Assembly: GCA_024867545.1 (NCBI GenBank)
Contig: JANFNE010000025.1
Coordinates: 310,001-374,000, forward strand
Source: Phytopythium helicoides
Lineage: Eukaryota; Oomycota; Peronosporomycetes; Pythiales; Pythiaceae
Direction of reading: 5' to 3'
Length of the DNA stretch: 64,000 bases
The notes under the pieces are model-generated. The model made no database searches, was not told the origin of the DNA, and saw only the letters and a list, made by a program, of their open reading frames with translations. The translations under genes and the position numbers were made by a program. Positions 34,348 to 47,708 of this stretch are shown piece after piece; the stretch's first letter is position 1; the number at the start of each line of letters is the position of its first letter.

Positions 34348-35226
34348 CGCGGCTGGAGGTTGTGGGGGGAGGAGTAGAAGGGACTGGGGCTTGCTCGAGG
34401 CTTGGCAAAAGCAGGAATGAGCTCGAAGCGAAGGCTCCGCAGCAATAGTCCAAGCCAACTGCAAGTGCGTAGCTCTCGTCCAAGCCAACTGCAAGTGCGT
34501 AGCTCATGACCCCCCATTGCGTTCCACAATGCGAAGCCACTTGCAAGTTGAAGTTGGCGTGAACCGTGTCAAGCGGTGCCACTCCAGCTTGCGAAAACTC
34601 GTCACCGCAGGTAATCAGCGCCTGCAGGACTGGAAAAAGACCAGCAAACTTGGATAGTCTGGGATGGCGAGAGAGTGAGCGAGAGGAGAAGCACGTGCCG
34701 AGCGGCTGCTGTTTAACAGAACTCATCAGCAGCGACGCAAGTGCAACACCAACATGCGCGCAATGTAAACACGAGCGCTCCCGTGAACGCCGATGCGCGC
34801 ACACGTTGAGCCGAGTCATACCTCTATTACTACATAATATGCGCTAGAAAGATATCAATTTTGGACGAATATACAGCATATATAGCCTTCAATAACACAT
34901 AAGCGACATGGTTTACATGTTTTGCCAATCTGAAGCCAATCCTTCAACGTCGATCGGATTGGCCACAAATCCCACGAACGCATTTCTATTGGCTGAAAAC
35001 CGACATACCCATGACTCAGTTCGAGCCCCCCAGCGGGTCTGTCCTACCACTTCCACCTCAATACTCTTTTATAAAGGTCATCGAGCGTATTTTTTCTCAC
35101 AACGATCCGCCACTGAATGAACCAATATATAAAATGTAACAGGTATTCCAGCCGCCCCATGCCGGCGCGCGCTCGGATCGCATCTAATCCCGTGGCCACC
35201 AAGGACGAGCGCAGCCCGACCGCACG
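34348..35226. other. Divergent intergenic region, ALDH and CDV3-like gene
   Basis: About 880 bp. A 30-bp tandem repeat at 34448-34505 (GTCCAAGCCAACTGCAAGTG core) lies inside the possible ALDH N-terminal extension. AACCAATATATAAAATG near 35118 has CCAAT- and TATA-like elements about 100 bp before the CDV3-like start. Confidence 0.45.
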
Positions 35227-35808
35227 ATGGCCGAGCCGAACGACAAGCTGAGCTCGCTGTTCGCCAAGAAGAAGAAGAACCGCAAGAGCACGACGGTCAA
35301 CGCTAACGTCATCGCCAAGGGCATCGCCAACAGCTCGGCGCCCGCAAAGCCCGCGGCGCCTGCTGCTGCCGCTCCCGCCGCTCCCGCCAAGCCCGCGGCG
35401 CCGGCCGTGGCGGCGACGGCGACTGGCAAGAAGCTGTCGGAGCTCACGCTTGTCGACAAGGACGAGAGCGAGGACCGCGCCGCCTTCCAGTGGGCCAAGC
35501 AGCCCAAAAAGTACAAGAACATGAACGAGCCGGTGGGTGCTCGGCGGCTGGTTTGTTGAGGTGGCGAGTGAGGACTGACTGGAGGAGTGGATGGTGGCGT
35601 GAAGGAGGGCGTGGCGAGGACGTGGGAGGAGCAGGAGGAGCGCAACCGCACGGCGCGACGCATCAAGCTCGACAGCGAGCGAGCGTTCCCGACGCTGGGA
35701 GCAGACGCCAACAAGGTGCAGCTGACGGGCATGAAGATGCCCGAGGCCAAGGGCGTGGCCACCAAGAACGTCTGGGCCTCGCTCGAGCACGACGAGGACT
35801 CGGACTAG
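35227..35808 (+). CDS. CDV3-like small protein
   Basis: About 170 residues in two exons. The start MAEPNDKLSSLFAKKKKNRK resembles the lysine-rich N-terminus of CDV3 proteins. An Ala/Pro-rich linker follows, then FQWAKQPKKYKNMNEP, and the C-terminal exon has the FPTLG element (ERAFPTLGADANK), which parallels the CDV3 FPSL motif. The intron is 35533-35604 (GTGGGT...AAG) or ends three bases later at 35607; both keep the frame. Family assignment rests on motif placement only, and cellular role is not well defined even in animals. Confidence 0.55.
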
Positions 35809-37269
<1,461 letters not shown>

Positions 37270-37495
37270 TCAGGTACATAGTGTTGGAGGAGGGCCGTGA
37301 CGATCATTGGCGCTGCAGGAGCAGCAGCAGCAGAGGAAGAGGAGGCGTAACGCGGGCAAGGAACGCGATCCATGTTACTGTTTGTCTACTCTTGGGATAA
37401 TTAGGCGTGTAGCTTATATAGGGGGCGGTGCAGGCACACACGGACATGCAGCGACGCAGAGGGACGACCGGGGAGGGACGAGCAGAGTCAACAGG

Positions 37496-38245
37496 TCAGC
37501 GGCCGGCGCCGCGCAGCGCCCACGAGGCGCGCGGGAAGGCGTCGAGAGCGCCGACGCTGTCGTTCCACTGGCGCACGACGGCGTGCCAGAGCGCGGTGGC
37601 GGGCGGCTCCTGGGCCGTGGGGGCGTCGGGGTCTCCCCATACGACGCGCATGAGCGCGTGGGCGGGCGAGGGCTCGGCACCGCGGCCGAGCGCGAGCACG
37701 AAGACGACGAAGACGAGCACGAGCACGAGCGGCACGGAGCACATGACGACGCCGAGCTTGAGGTTGGAGGTTGGCGCGCGCTCCGAGAGCGGCGTGCAGG
37801 TGCGTCGGCGGCTCTTCTGCAGGCCGAGGCGGCGGCGCTCGCGCTCCTGCACCCAGTAGTTGTGCTCTTCCGCCTCCAGCTCGTGCTCCTGCGGGTTGGG
37901 GGCGTCCTGGGCCTTGGCGGGCGCCGCGAACCACACCGAGGCGTCGTCAGCAGGCGTGCGTGCTGGCAGCAGGCGCGTCTTCTCGCCCACGACGCGCATG
38001 GGCAGCGGCTGCGGCTGGTGCGGGCGCTTGAAGCGCTGCTCGGCGAGGCGCAGCAGCTTGGTGGACAGCACGACGGGCTCTTGGTGCTGCGGCTCGAACT
38101 GCGAGACGCACTGGTGCTCGGGGATGCTCGGCGGGATGTGCAGGCTGCTGCTGCTGCCCGAGCGCGAGAAGGAGCCGTAGCTGCGCGCGAGCTTGGGCTG
38201 CGCCGGGGCGGCCTGCTTGAGCTGCAGCGCGGCCGACCAGTACAT
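37496..38245 (-). CDS. Putative single-pass membrane protein
   Basis: I do not recognise the family. From the ATG at 38245 (MYWSAALQLKQAAPAQPK) the protein has 249 residues: a Ser/Gln/Pro-rich N-terminal region, a charged stretch (ERERRRLGLQKSRRR), a single strongly hydrophobic segment at about 163-186 (LGVVMCSVPLVLVLVFVVFV), and about 60 residues after it. No signal peptide. The open frame extends upstream, but the GA microsatellite just before this ATG looks like 5' UTR. It converges with DPM1, 226 bp away. Confidence 0.6.
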   Translation of the reverse strand: MYWSAALQLKQAAPAQPKLARSYGSFSRSGSSSSLHIPPSIPEHQCVSQFEPQHQEPVVLSTKLLRLAEQRFKRPHQPQPLPMRVVGEKTRLLPARTPADDASVWFAAPAKAQDAPNPQEHELEAEEHNYWVQERERRRLGLQKSRRRTCTPLSERAPTSNLKLGVVMCSVPLVLVLVFVVFVLALGRGAEPSPAHALMRVVWGDPDAPTAQEPPATALWHAVVRQWNDSVGALDAFPRASWALRGAGR

Positions 38246-38272
38246 CTCCTCTCTCTCTCTCTCTCTCTCTCC
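38246..38272. repeat. CT/GA microsatellite
   Basis: A (CT)n tract immediately upstream of the membrane-protein ATG, reading as GA repeats in its presumed 5' leader. Confidence 0.8.
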
Positions 38273-40059
38273 TTTTCGACTGGTAAAAACCGACGAACTT
38301 GCTTGCGCTCCACGCGGCTGGTTGCGATCTGCTGTGCGCCCGTCAGTCACGTGGCTGGCTGTTGGGATCGCGCGATGGATCGGACCGCTTGCCGCTTGAA
38401 CTTTGGGGGCGCCGAGACGGATCGCGACGCGCCGGAACCTTCCGCGGAGCTTCGCGGCCGGCGGAAAGGCCGCGGCAGGGGGGCGACCGGCGGGGGGAAC
38501 CGCGCGCAACTCAGGCGACTGGCGAACGCGAAATCAGGGAGCGCGCCGCGGGGATTTGGCGGCGCCGAGGCGAGAGCGTGAATGGCGCAGCAGCAGCAGC
38601 AGCAAGCAGCAGCCAGCAGCAGCCAAGAGCGAGCGAGAGCGAGAGCTTCACTCGCCGCATGGTTCATACAGTGGCATGTGCGGCTTCCTTGCCTGCCCAT
38701 GCGCATATGATGGACGCCCACGGTTCGAAAAAAAACTCAGATCCGTACTTAAGCGGAGGAGGGAGGTCCCGAATTGGTCCCGTATTGGAGGCAATCCCGC
38801 GCGATGATTGGCTGGAGGGGATGTTGACACGCCACCCGCCCATCTTCTCGAAGGGGGGTTATCAGACTTGCTAGCGACATGAACCTCGCCAACGGAATGA
38901 TCAGGAATCCCGGGAGGAGCGCCATCCCGCCCGCCCGCCACCACCAACGCGGCGGAGCTTGGTATTTCCTGCAGATCCGTTTCGTCCGCTCCGAGGGGCT
39001 GGACCGCCCATTGCGTTCCCCGTGGCTACACGGATGTGTGTGTGTGTGTGTCGCGGCTGCGGGCATCGGCCACCGCGGTTTCCGCGCCGCGAAGGCCGCA
39101 CATTTCCATGTGGCCGCGTGTCTGGCTCGGCCGCTTCAACTCGCGCCGGCCGCCGAGCCCCCGCGTGCGTGTCGCCCCACCCAGTTGAAGCAGCTCGCAT
39201 GACATGACGTCATTGACTGGCGCGCGGACGTCGAGGCTCGGAAGATCGCGAGCCGCCAGATCCAAGCGGAGACCATCCGCGACACCAAGCAGATGCGCGC
39301 CGCATGCGTGGCACCCGCTCGTCTGCGCCTTATTTTTTTGGAAAATCTGGGGGCAGCACGTCCGTTCTGAAGATCGCGGAACGAACCTATCCTATGGAAT
39401 ACTCCCACGCAATGAGATAGTTGTCCGACCTCGTGGGCGGGTCAACACATAGAAACGAGGGCGGATCCACCTGCACTGCTTGCACTGCGATACACCTATC
39501 CGTTCACTTTTGACAGAGAGAGAGCAATCACCTCCAAACCCGCAGATTCGAAAGCGCTGGCGTTCGTGCGGCTTTCCGCGATGACAGTACACAGTAGCAT
39601 GACAAAACACAACACAACATGATGGCATGATGGCATGACGAAGCCATGCATGGCTGCGGCGCTTTTCAATCCATCGCCGACGGGTCGAGTAAAGACACCG
39701 CACTCACCCGCTGGTGCCGATTACGCCACACGGAGTGGCTTCGACAATGACGTCGATGGGCGGTGCTACATACGGCGTATCTTCTCGAAGGGCTAACTGT
39801 TGGACGATGGAGAAGCATACGGGAGAGACCCATCGATGCACAGATGGTGCGTCAGGCACGCCATTCGCTCTTCAACGCATTGAGGAGCTTGCGGGACATC
39901 AACCCGTTCAGGAGGAACTCGTACAGTACGCACTGAACGCTGGACCAGGGCAACTCGTTCCTGCCAGAGCACTGCATGCATGGCATCTCAGTCGGTCGCG
40001 GGTCTATTACAGCGGTGCACCTTCCGACTCCCTGCTCACACATCACAACTCGCAGCAAC
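38273..40059. other. GC-rich intergenic region with microsatellites
   Basis: About 1.8 kb with no supportable gene. It contains CAG-rich repeats near 38584-38625 and a (GT)9 tract at 39035-39052. Several short open frames are compositional. Confidence 0.5.
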
Positions 40060-42377
40060 TCACTCATCTTCAGATTCCTCCTCGCTGTCGTCGTCGTCGT
40101 CGTCGTCGTCGTCTTCCTCCTCCGACTGCTGCAACCACTCGATAAAGTCGCGCACATCCTTCCCGCTCGCGAGATCCACGCTCTCGGCATCACCCTCGCC
40201 ATTGGTCGACGCCTCGAACCACGCGAGAATGACCTCCTCCTCGACCCACTCCAGGTCGTAAACGGACTGCAGCAAAAAGCGGAACAGCGCTCGCCACGGC
40301 GTAGCGTGCTCTTCCTGACCGCAGTACTTGGCCAGCGTCACCACCACGGCCTGCTGGTCCTCGCGGTCAACCAGACACTTCTCGATAATACTCGCCCACT
40401 TGTCAAACTTGGCCTGCGCAGCCTTGAGCACTTCGACGGCCGACTGACCCGCAGACGTGGGGATGCGGTCCAGAAGACCCGGCAGCACGGCGTCGATCAC
40501 ATCTGCAAACGACTTGTTCTGCGCAAACTTGAAACTCTTGATCTCCATAAACAGGTCGTCCACGTTGTGGCCCGCTGCATCGCCCGTAATGACGTTCTCG
40601 CGGATGATGTCGTGGAACGAGGGCTCCGCCAGCGAAGCCAGCTGCGCGGCCAACTCTTCATCATCGCCTCCTTCGCTATCCGACGAGCTAAGAGTCTCCC
40701 ACTCATCCCAGCGGTTAGCAGCCTGCTTTACTGCGTCGCGAGCACCCATCGATCGCCGCTTGAGCAGATCGAGACGCTTCTGGATCAGTCGTCGCTCTTC
40801 TTCGTCTTCGTCCAGGTCCTCTTCATCGTCGCTATCGAGCTCGGCCTCGATGCCATCATCCTCCAGAGTCCACAGACGTCCGACGCCACCCTTGCCGACC
40901 TCTTCACTGTCCCAATCACCGTTCTCATTCTTGTTGTTGGCACTCGACGTCTTCTCTGGTGCTCCGTTTTCTTCATCCTCATTCTCATCCGACGAGAAGC
41001 CATCGTCCTCCTCGACGGCAACGCTCGTGGTGACCTTGGCGAACGGTGGCAAGGTGAAACCCTCGCCGATGATCACACCGAAAGAAAGCACCGAGCCCTC
41101 GCCAATGCGCGCATTCTTGCGCACAACGACGTTATCACACAAAATGGCGTTCTCCACGATAGCTCCGTCCTCGATGACGACGTTCGACCACAAAAAGCTC
41201 CCGGTAACGCGAGCATTTTTGCCGATAACACAACCGCGACCAACCGCGCTACCCTCAATGACAGCCCCGTCACCGACAGTGGTCCCAGCACCAAGGATAC
41301 TCTCACGCCCAAACTTGCTCGTACGCGACAGCGTTACGTTGGCATCCTTGTATCGCATTCCGCGCAGGTAGGCATAGTCGGTGGCAAACTCGCCCAGGTA
41401 GTTGGCATCGGGCACCATGGGGAAGACCCAACGCTGCAGGATCGCGCGAGAAACACCCGCGTACGTGCGCGGGTCCATGACGCGCGCGGCAAACTCGTCC
41501 TGTGACGATCCGCGCAAAGAACTTCTTGCCGAGCTCGTAGTTCTGCACTTCATTGTGGAAAAAGTCGCGGCGCAGATCCTGGTAATCAAAGTCCTCTGCA
41601 AACTTGAGCAGCACCTCGGGTGAGCAAATATCAATGTAGCAGTCGAGTAGGTCGGCGCGCAGGCTTAGCTGCGCATGGTCTTCGAGGAAGACGGTGGCGA
41701 GCCGCGTCGAGCGCTTCTGCGGGTCGTCCTCGTACAGCACGATCTGCTGCGTCTGCGCGTCAATGCCGACAATGAGCTCGTCGCTGAGCGAGCGCACGTT
41801 GGCCTTTCCGGACGCGTGCTGCATGGCCGGGTTGGCGAAGGCCGCGGGCAGCTCCTTGAAGATGGACGTCATGATGCAGTTGGGGTCCGTCTTCTTGCGC
41901 GCCTTGTGCTCGGCGACGGCCGCGACGAGGTCAACGTTTGCGACGACGTCGCCCGTCATGAGGATGAAAGGGTTGCTCTGGATGAGCTGCTGTCGGTCGA
42001 TCTCGCGCAGCGCGTCTCCCGCCGTGAGGCACGTGGGGCTGGCGACGCACTGCACCTCGAGCCGCTTGGCGGCGCGCGAGCGCTCGCGCACGAACTCCTC
42101 AATGGCCTCTGCGTGGTGCGTGCAGAAGAGCACGACCTCCGGCCACGCCCGAGCTCGCCAGCAGCTCGAGCGAGTACTCGAGCATGGGCACGTTGGCCAG
42201 CGGCAGCAGCACCTTTGGCAGCTCGAGCGTGATGGGCCGGAACGTCTCGCTGAACGAGTCCGCGAACACCACGGCCTGCAGCGGCGCCTCCCGCCGCGTG
42301 TCCTCATTGGCTCCGCCGCCTGTCGCGCCCCTGGGCTTCTTGCCGCCCGCGGGTTGCTTGCCTCCACCGCGAGCCAT
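40060..42377 (-). CDS. EIF2B5: Translation initiation factor eIF2B, epsilon subunit (two frameshifts)
   Basis: Catalytic subunit of the guanine nucleotide exchange factor for eIF2. Starting MARGGGKQPAGGKK at 42377, it has an N-terminal nucleotidyltransferase-like domain (LQAVVFADSFSETFRPITLE, PNVPM-type segment, MTGDVVANVD). A left-handed beta-helix of hexapeptide repeats (about GAGTTVGDGAVIEGSAVGRG) and a C-terminal W2 domain with aromatic/acidic boxes (LEWVEEEVILAWFE, DFIEWLQQ) follow, ending in a nine-Asp tract. The frame breaks near 42140 (one extra base at CC/GG) and near 41503 (one base). Domain order is complete, so these breaks in an essential factor are more likely sequence errors than decay. 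Confidence 0.85.
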
Positions 42378-42517
42378 GGCTCGCCGCACTTTCTCGATGG
42401 TCAAGGTTCGGTGTGGGTGGCTGGCTGGGGGAAGTGGAACCTCGGATACGGCATGAGGAACTCGTCAAAGCGCATGGACTATTTTGGAGGCAGAATGGCA
42501 AGTTGAAGAGCGACGGG
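42378..42517. promoter_or_regulatory. Short divergent promoter region
   Basis: Only 140 bp separate the start codons of eIF2B epsilon (-) and the polyQ/coiled-coil gene (+), so both promoters and 5' leaders must overlap or share this space. No specific core element is identified with confidence. Confidence 0.4.
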
Positions 42518-43722
42518 ATGGCGAGCTGCGCGCCGCGCCGCGTGCCGCCGCTGGCGCTCGGGCCGCGACGCCAGCAGCAGCAGCAGCAGCAGCCGAGTGA
42601 CAAGCAGAAGAAGCAGGTGGAGCAGCCGACGGACGGCGCCAGGCAGCAGCAGGCGAAGGAGCAGGCGAAGGAGCAGGCGAAGGATGAAGAGGAGGAGGCG
42701 GAGCGGCTTGGCGAGCGCTTCCTGCGCGGGATGGCGCAGCTGGCGCGGCTCTCGCGCGTCCGGCTGGAGGAAGAGGACGGAGGCGGGAAGGCGACCGAGA
42801 GGAGGCGGTCGTCAGTGTCGTTGGGGTCTTCGTCGGTGATGAAGAAGGGCGAGCTGCTGCTCAAGCTGCAGGCGAAGGAGGTGGAGGCGGTCTCGCCGGC
42901 GAAGCCAGCGGCAACGACTTCGCCGACTCGAGGGAACGGCGGATCGCCGATGAAGAAGGAGCGAGCGGTGGTGAACGAGGCGACGGCGCCGCTGCAGGAG
43001 ATGCTGACGTTCGAGATCAGCATGCTGCTGCCGGAGCCGCTGGACAGAAGGCAGCGCGCGCTGCAGTCGCCGCTGCGGCGCAAGAGACGGCGCCGCCGCC
43101 GCCGGAAAAAGCGCATGCGTCGCGAGTGGCACGCCTCGCACGCCACTTGGGTGCCCCACATGGCCACCGACTACGCAGACGCCCAGGAAGCTGGTGCGTG
43201 GAAGCGCAGCGACGTCGTGAGACTCGCGGAGCAGATGCGCGCACTAGATGCCAGGAAAAGTGACGACCGCCAAGTGCCAAGGAGCATATCGCTTCCGCTG
43301 CTGCCGAAGCAAGCATCAGGCGTCAGTCGCCGACTGGAGCTTCGAAGATCCTGCGAAGAAGATAGCGACAGCTCGGAAGAGGAGGAAAGTGAAGATGAAG
43401 GCGAAGACGGGAGTGGCAGCGAAGAGGAATCGGACGAAGAGCAGGCAGCAGACAACAACGACATCAGTCCCGTCGGTCTGGACATGCGTCACCTGCTACA
43501 GAGCACGGGACAGCGGAAGAAAAGGACGCCTCTTGTGAGCAAGAAGAGGCATTCACGAATGAAGAGGACGAAGCGAGAGCAATTGCCGCGGCCGACGAGC
43601 GGCGTCGAGCGATGCAGCAGCACCGGCCAGCATGGATCTCGCCAGAGCTGCGGAAGTGGCTACTAGCGTCAGGGCTTTTCACGACAGCTTCAGCAGGGTC
43701 AAATTCTAAATATTGTTATTAA
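42518..43722 (+). CDS. Uncharacterised polyQ/coiled-coil nuclear-type protein (frameshift near the 3' end)
   Basis: Not a family I recognise. From the ATG at 42518 (MASCAPRRVPPLALGP) it shows a polyQ tract coded by CAG repeats, an EQAKEQAKDEEEEAERLG coiled coil, a basic tract RRKRRRRRRRKKRMRR suggesting nuclear localisation, and an acidic Ser/Glu region (EEDSDSSEEEESEDE). The frame ends at 43666 in low-complexity basic residues. From about 43504 another frame carries a more protein-like tail (HRPAWISPELRKWLLASG) to TAA at 43722. I therefore infer a one-base indel near 43500. It converges on the phosphatase gene, 92 bp away. Confidence 0.55.
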
Positions 43723-43814
43723 CCTATTCACACCCTCACGCCTCGGGCGTCACGTCACGTACACGATAGCTTCATGTGGCAGGCTCAGCCGCTTCAGTTC
43801 GCGTCGAGCTTCTC

Positions 43815-46800
43815 TTATGTCTTCCCAGACTTGTAGGTCCCCGCTGGTGGCTTGTAGCAATCAGGCAACATCTTGCGCTGCATCTCGTTAAAAGCAAACT
43901 TGTCTGCCTTGGTGTTCAGGAACACGTTCTTGCGCCGCACGCCGAACAAACGCATGTTGGAGCAGATGCGCGTGCCCTGCGTCGCTCGTAACTCTGCGCA
44001 GCAAATGCGTGTCTGCTCCAGCGTCACCGACATTGCTGTGCGATCCTTCCCACTCTTTACAGCACGTCACACGTGCGCCTCCCAGTTCTCGGCAAAAGTC
44101 CGATGAGTCCATCAGGAGCGCGACGTTCTTGCGGTAGTGGCCCTTAGGTGAGCAAATGTGGTGCTCAATCTGTACCAGCAAATCATCCAGTGCATCAAGG
44201 TTGCTAATTCGAGAGCGAGCCGTCACAGGCTTGCCGATCCGGCTCGCCAGGCGATCAGCCTCCATCTCCTCCGTACGCAGACGACGGAACAGCGCGTAAA
44301 TCTGCTTGAGCTCGACCAAGTTGTCGCGGTTGATACGCTCCTGCACCTTGACCGAGTTGGACTTGTACGCATGCACCAGGCTCTGCTTCTCGTTCACGCC
44401 CTGGGTGAACAGCACGCAACGCATGCGGAAGGGCTTTCCGCTACGAAGAACGTCCGGCACAACCGCCATATGAGCATCTGAAATACCCATCGTGACGATC
44501 AGATACCCCGTGTTTGCGCCGAGGCCGTCGGAAACAGCAGTGGTCTTGTCATACGAGTGCAGCATGTTGTCCGGTGGAGAATACTTCTTCATCGAAAAGA
44601 ACGACCCAGAACTGCCGTGTTTTCGGAACTGGATGAATACACGCCGCAGCCACTTGGCACCCGCGGCAAAGTCCTCCAGCATTCCAATTTCCTTGCCTTG
44701 CGTACTCAGTAGCGACTCAAAGTTCATCAAGTACCCGAACGTCGGCGCATTCTCGATCTGCATGCAGTGGTACTCGCTGCCGAGCACAGCGAGATCGAGT
44801 GTTGACAGCAAGCACGCAACCGCTGCAGAAAGGATCTGGCTCCCGATGATGCTGAGTCGGTCCTGTAGCTCGAGCTCGGCTTTGATGGCCGACATCGAGT
44901 TACTGCTGCTGTCAGCGCTGAGACGAGGCTGCTGCGTGGGCGTTTGGTGCTGTACACGACGTGGGTTTCCAGCGACAGGAGATGTCACCGCATTCTCAAG
45001 CAGCGGCTCCTCATCAGGTGATACCGCTGGGTTCGTAGCAGGAGTGATCACTGCACTTGACGAGGCAACACCGTTGAGTGGGTACCCACCGTTTGTGAAA
45101 CCCTTCGTATGCGCTGCTGGGCATCCCATCGTCATCGTGTGCCACACAAACGGAAGCGAGTCGATTTCGCCGTGAGCTGGCGCGAGGGTGCACAGAAACT
45201 GATCTTGCATGTTCGTTGGCAAGTACTGCCACAGGTTCAGACTCTTGTATGTGCTGCGTTTGAAAGGTGCAACCACTTCCTCCGATCCATCTTTGTCTTT
45301 AGAAGCGGCCTTGACGGACCTACCATTGCTGCCGCTCATCAGCGCGGAAAAGATTCGACGTGCTTGTTGCTCGTCGAGAAGACGCTTCTCTTGCTTCATC
45401 AAAAACTGTCGCTGCTTCATGTACTCCTCAATCTTGGTGCGGTAGTATGCTACTTCAAAGTCTTTCGCGGAGCTTTCTCCGATAGTTCGCGACTTGGACT
45501 GCTTGAGCAGTTGGCGCGTCTTCTCCAAAGCCTTCCTCTTCCAGGTAGTCGAGAAAAGCGAGCGGAAGCGCAAACGTACTGCGCGGTACACGCAGTATTT
45601 CATCTAGCGCGATGAATCGGACACCGCCACCTACCACATCACCGTTGGAGTTGAGGAAACTGTCGTTGTCCAGGAATGTTCGCGCATCGCTGCTACGAGT
45701 GTAGTCACTCGGCGCGTGCGCACCCTGCCACCGAGTCCCGGCTGCCGGAGGATGGAAGTGTGGTTGGGACGAGGAACTTGGAGTTCGCCATATCAATACC
45801 TGTCGTCGGGAGAACTGACTGTGGCGCAATGGAGCGGTATGCCTGCACAATGACAAGCACGCCATCGCCTTGATCGCCAGCCTTCTTCGCTGGAACTGAG
45901 GGGCTGCTTTGCTGGGCTTGAAATCTGCTTGTACGGTTCAGGAGACGATCAGAGAGTCACGAGCAGTCTTGTCAATAATCGGGACGGCCCGAGCCATCGA
46001 TTGCTGGAGGAAATCGTCGTCGACATTGCACCATCCGCTACCGATTGTGCTTTGGATGCTTCCAGGTGCCTGATTTAGCAAATTTTTGTGAAGATGGAAG
46101 TGGAGCTGATCAAACTGCTCAAGATCAGCTGTGATCACCACAGAGAAGGGCACGCGCGCAATCGATGACGGTGTCCCTGATACGCCGCTGAGAGTGCGCT
46201 GATTTGCCGTTGTTGACGCCGTAGAAGCTGCAGTCGCCGCGGCAGCCAGGGTTGAGAGCTTAAGGGAATCCGAGATACCGACCTCGACCATTGCCTTCGA
46301 TCTTCTCGTGCGACCGCTGACGACAACAAAGCATCCGAACTTTTCGTTGGACTGGTCGCTTGACCGCGCGAGTTTATTGCCAGCCTCCAGCATCACCTCG
46401 ATTGCCAAGGTCGTAGAGCGAGTCGCAGCCTTCGCTGCGAGCACTTCCAGTAAGTTGTGAATGGCTAAGCCGGCGCGCACCGAGCGAAGCTCCCATCCGT
46501 CTGGCATCAGCTGGACTCGAGAAACCAGTCCCGGCACCTCGTTCAGAATGGAACTCGATCGAATTGTTGTCGTCGCTGTCAGAGTCGTCGTCATCGTCGT
46601 CATCGTGCCACGATAATGACTCGACGAGATCTGCGTCGATGGCGCCAACACTGCGGCTACTCATGAGAGTGGGTGGGACCGAGCTTGTTGCTGGGCTGTG
46701 GTCGGTCTCTGAAGGACGGCAGCGGCTTTTTCCGCTGCGGCCCCATGTCCAGGGAGTGTGAGTAGCCTGCATCCGTGAGTTTTGAAGCGTGCTGGGCGTT

Positions 46801-47708
46801 GCTGTCAGCGTGGTCGTTGCTGTTGCCGTGAGCAGCCGATCGCTGTTTGGTGTCGAGCGAGGCGCGATCGCGCGAAGTAGCGATGTTGCCGATGGCGTTG
46901 GACGTGGACGAGTGGGAGAACTTCATGGCGCGGATGGAGTCTGCGAGCTCCTGGCAGGCCTCCATCCACCGCCTCTGAATGTCTCGCGACTCGGCCTCTA
47001 GCAGCAGAGTCTTCTCGTCGGTGCGCACCTGAAATCGGAAGGGTCCGTGTCCTCCCATGGCCTTGTCAAGCACGAGCGTGTCCTCCGTGATGGCGATCTC
47101 TCCCAGCAGCTCGAGCTTGTCCTCTGACCTAAAGTAGTTGAGCGACGGGAAGTCCTTCCTCAGAATGAAGAACCGCTGGCAACACACACACACACACACA
47201 TGGGGCGTCGTCAGCGTCGTCTTCCCTTCCCCACCACCCCCACATCCACACATCCACGCACCGTCTTCCAGTTGCGCCTCCAGGACCCCTGCTTGGTGAG
47301 CACGCCTGTCCTGACAACATCCTCGGCCGTGAACTTTGTCGGCGCGAGCGGCTGGTGGGCCCTCCGCACGCCGCCGTGCACCGTCTTGGCGCGGTGCTTG
47401 AGCGCGCTGAGCACCTTGGAGCGCTCCTTGGTCTCGAACACCTCGCTCTGGAACTTGCCCGAGGACGAGAACAGCAGCGCCGAGCCCCTGGACGAGCCGC
47501 CGCCGTCGAAGCTGCCGCTGCGCAGCCCCCGGTTGGAGCCCAGCGCGCCGGCGCCGCTCGCGGCCAGCGCCGCGTCGTCGTCCCAGCCGCCGCCCGGCGC
47601 CAGCGCGGCCGCCGCCATGGACAGCGCCACGGGCGACGCGGAGCCGCGCAGGCGCAGCGGGAAGGTGTCGTAGATGCAGCGCGCGTCGCCTGCCATGGCC
47701 TCGGCCAT
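43815..47708 (-). CDS. PH-C2 inositol-polyphosphate 4-phosphatase, multiple frameshifts
   Basis: Predicted PI(3,4)P2 4-phosphatase of the INPP4 type. From the ATG at 47708 (MAEAMAGDARCIYD) it has an N-terminal PH domain (VRTGVLTKQGSWRRNWKT, then RFFILRKDFPSLNYFRS after an intron, and the terminal Trp in RRWMEACQEL). An acidic linker, a C2-like region (VQLMPDGWELRSVRAG) and a large phosphatase domain follow, ending with the CKSGKDRT active-site loop and TYKSGKT at 43815. Introns: 47176-47261 (with a CA repeat next to the acceptor) and 45742-45799. The frame is broken near 46675, 46550, 45942, 45528 and 44057. Four of these look like one extra base in a 2-3 nt homopolymer, and the last lies inside the active-site codons. 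Domain order is seen; function is from the family. Confidence 0.75.

Noticed and set aside
35019..35045. GTTCGAGCCCC resembling a tRNA T-loop
   Set aside because: No matching acceptor, D or anticodon stems within tRNA distance.
37414..38580. Long plus-strand and second minus-strand ORFs over the membrane-protein gene
   Set aside because: GC-rich shadows; only the frame with a clean hydrophobic segment and a natural ATG is convincing.
39976..41505. 509-codon plus-strand ORF
   Set aside because: It lies opposite the well-supported eIF2B epsilon coding sequence and shows no domain pattern.
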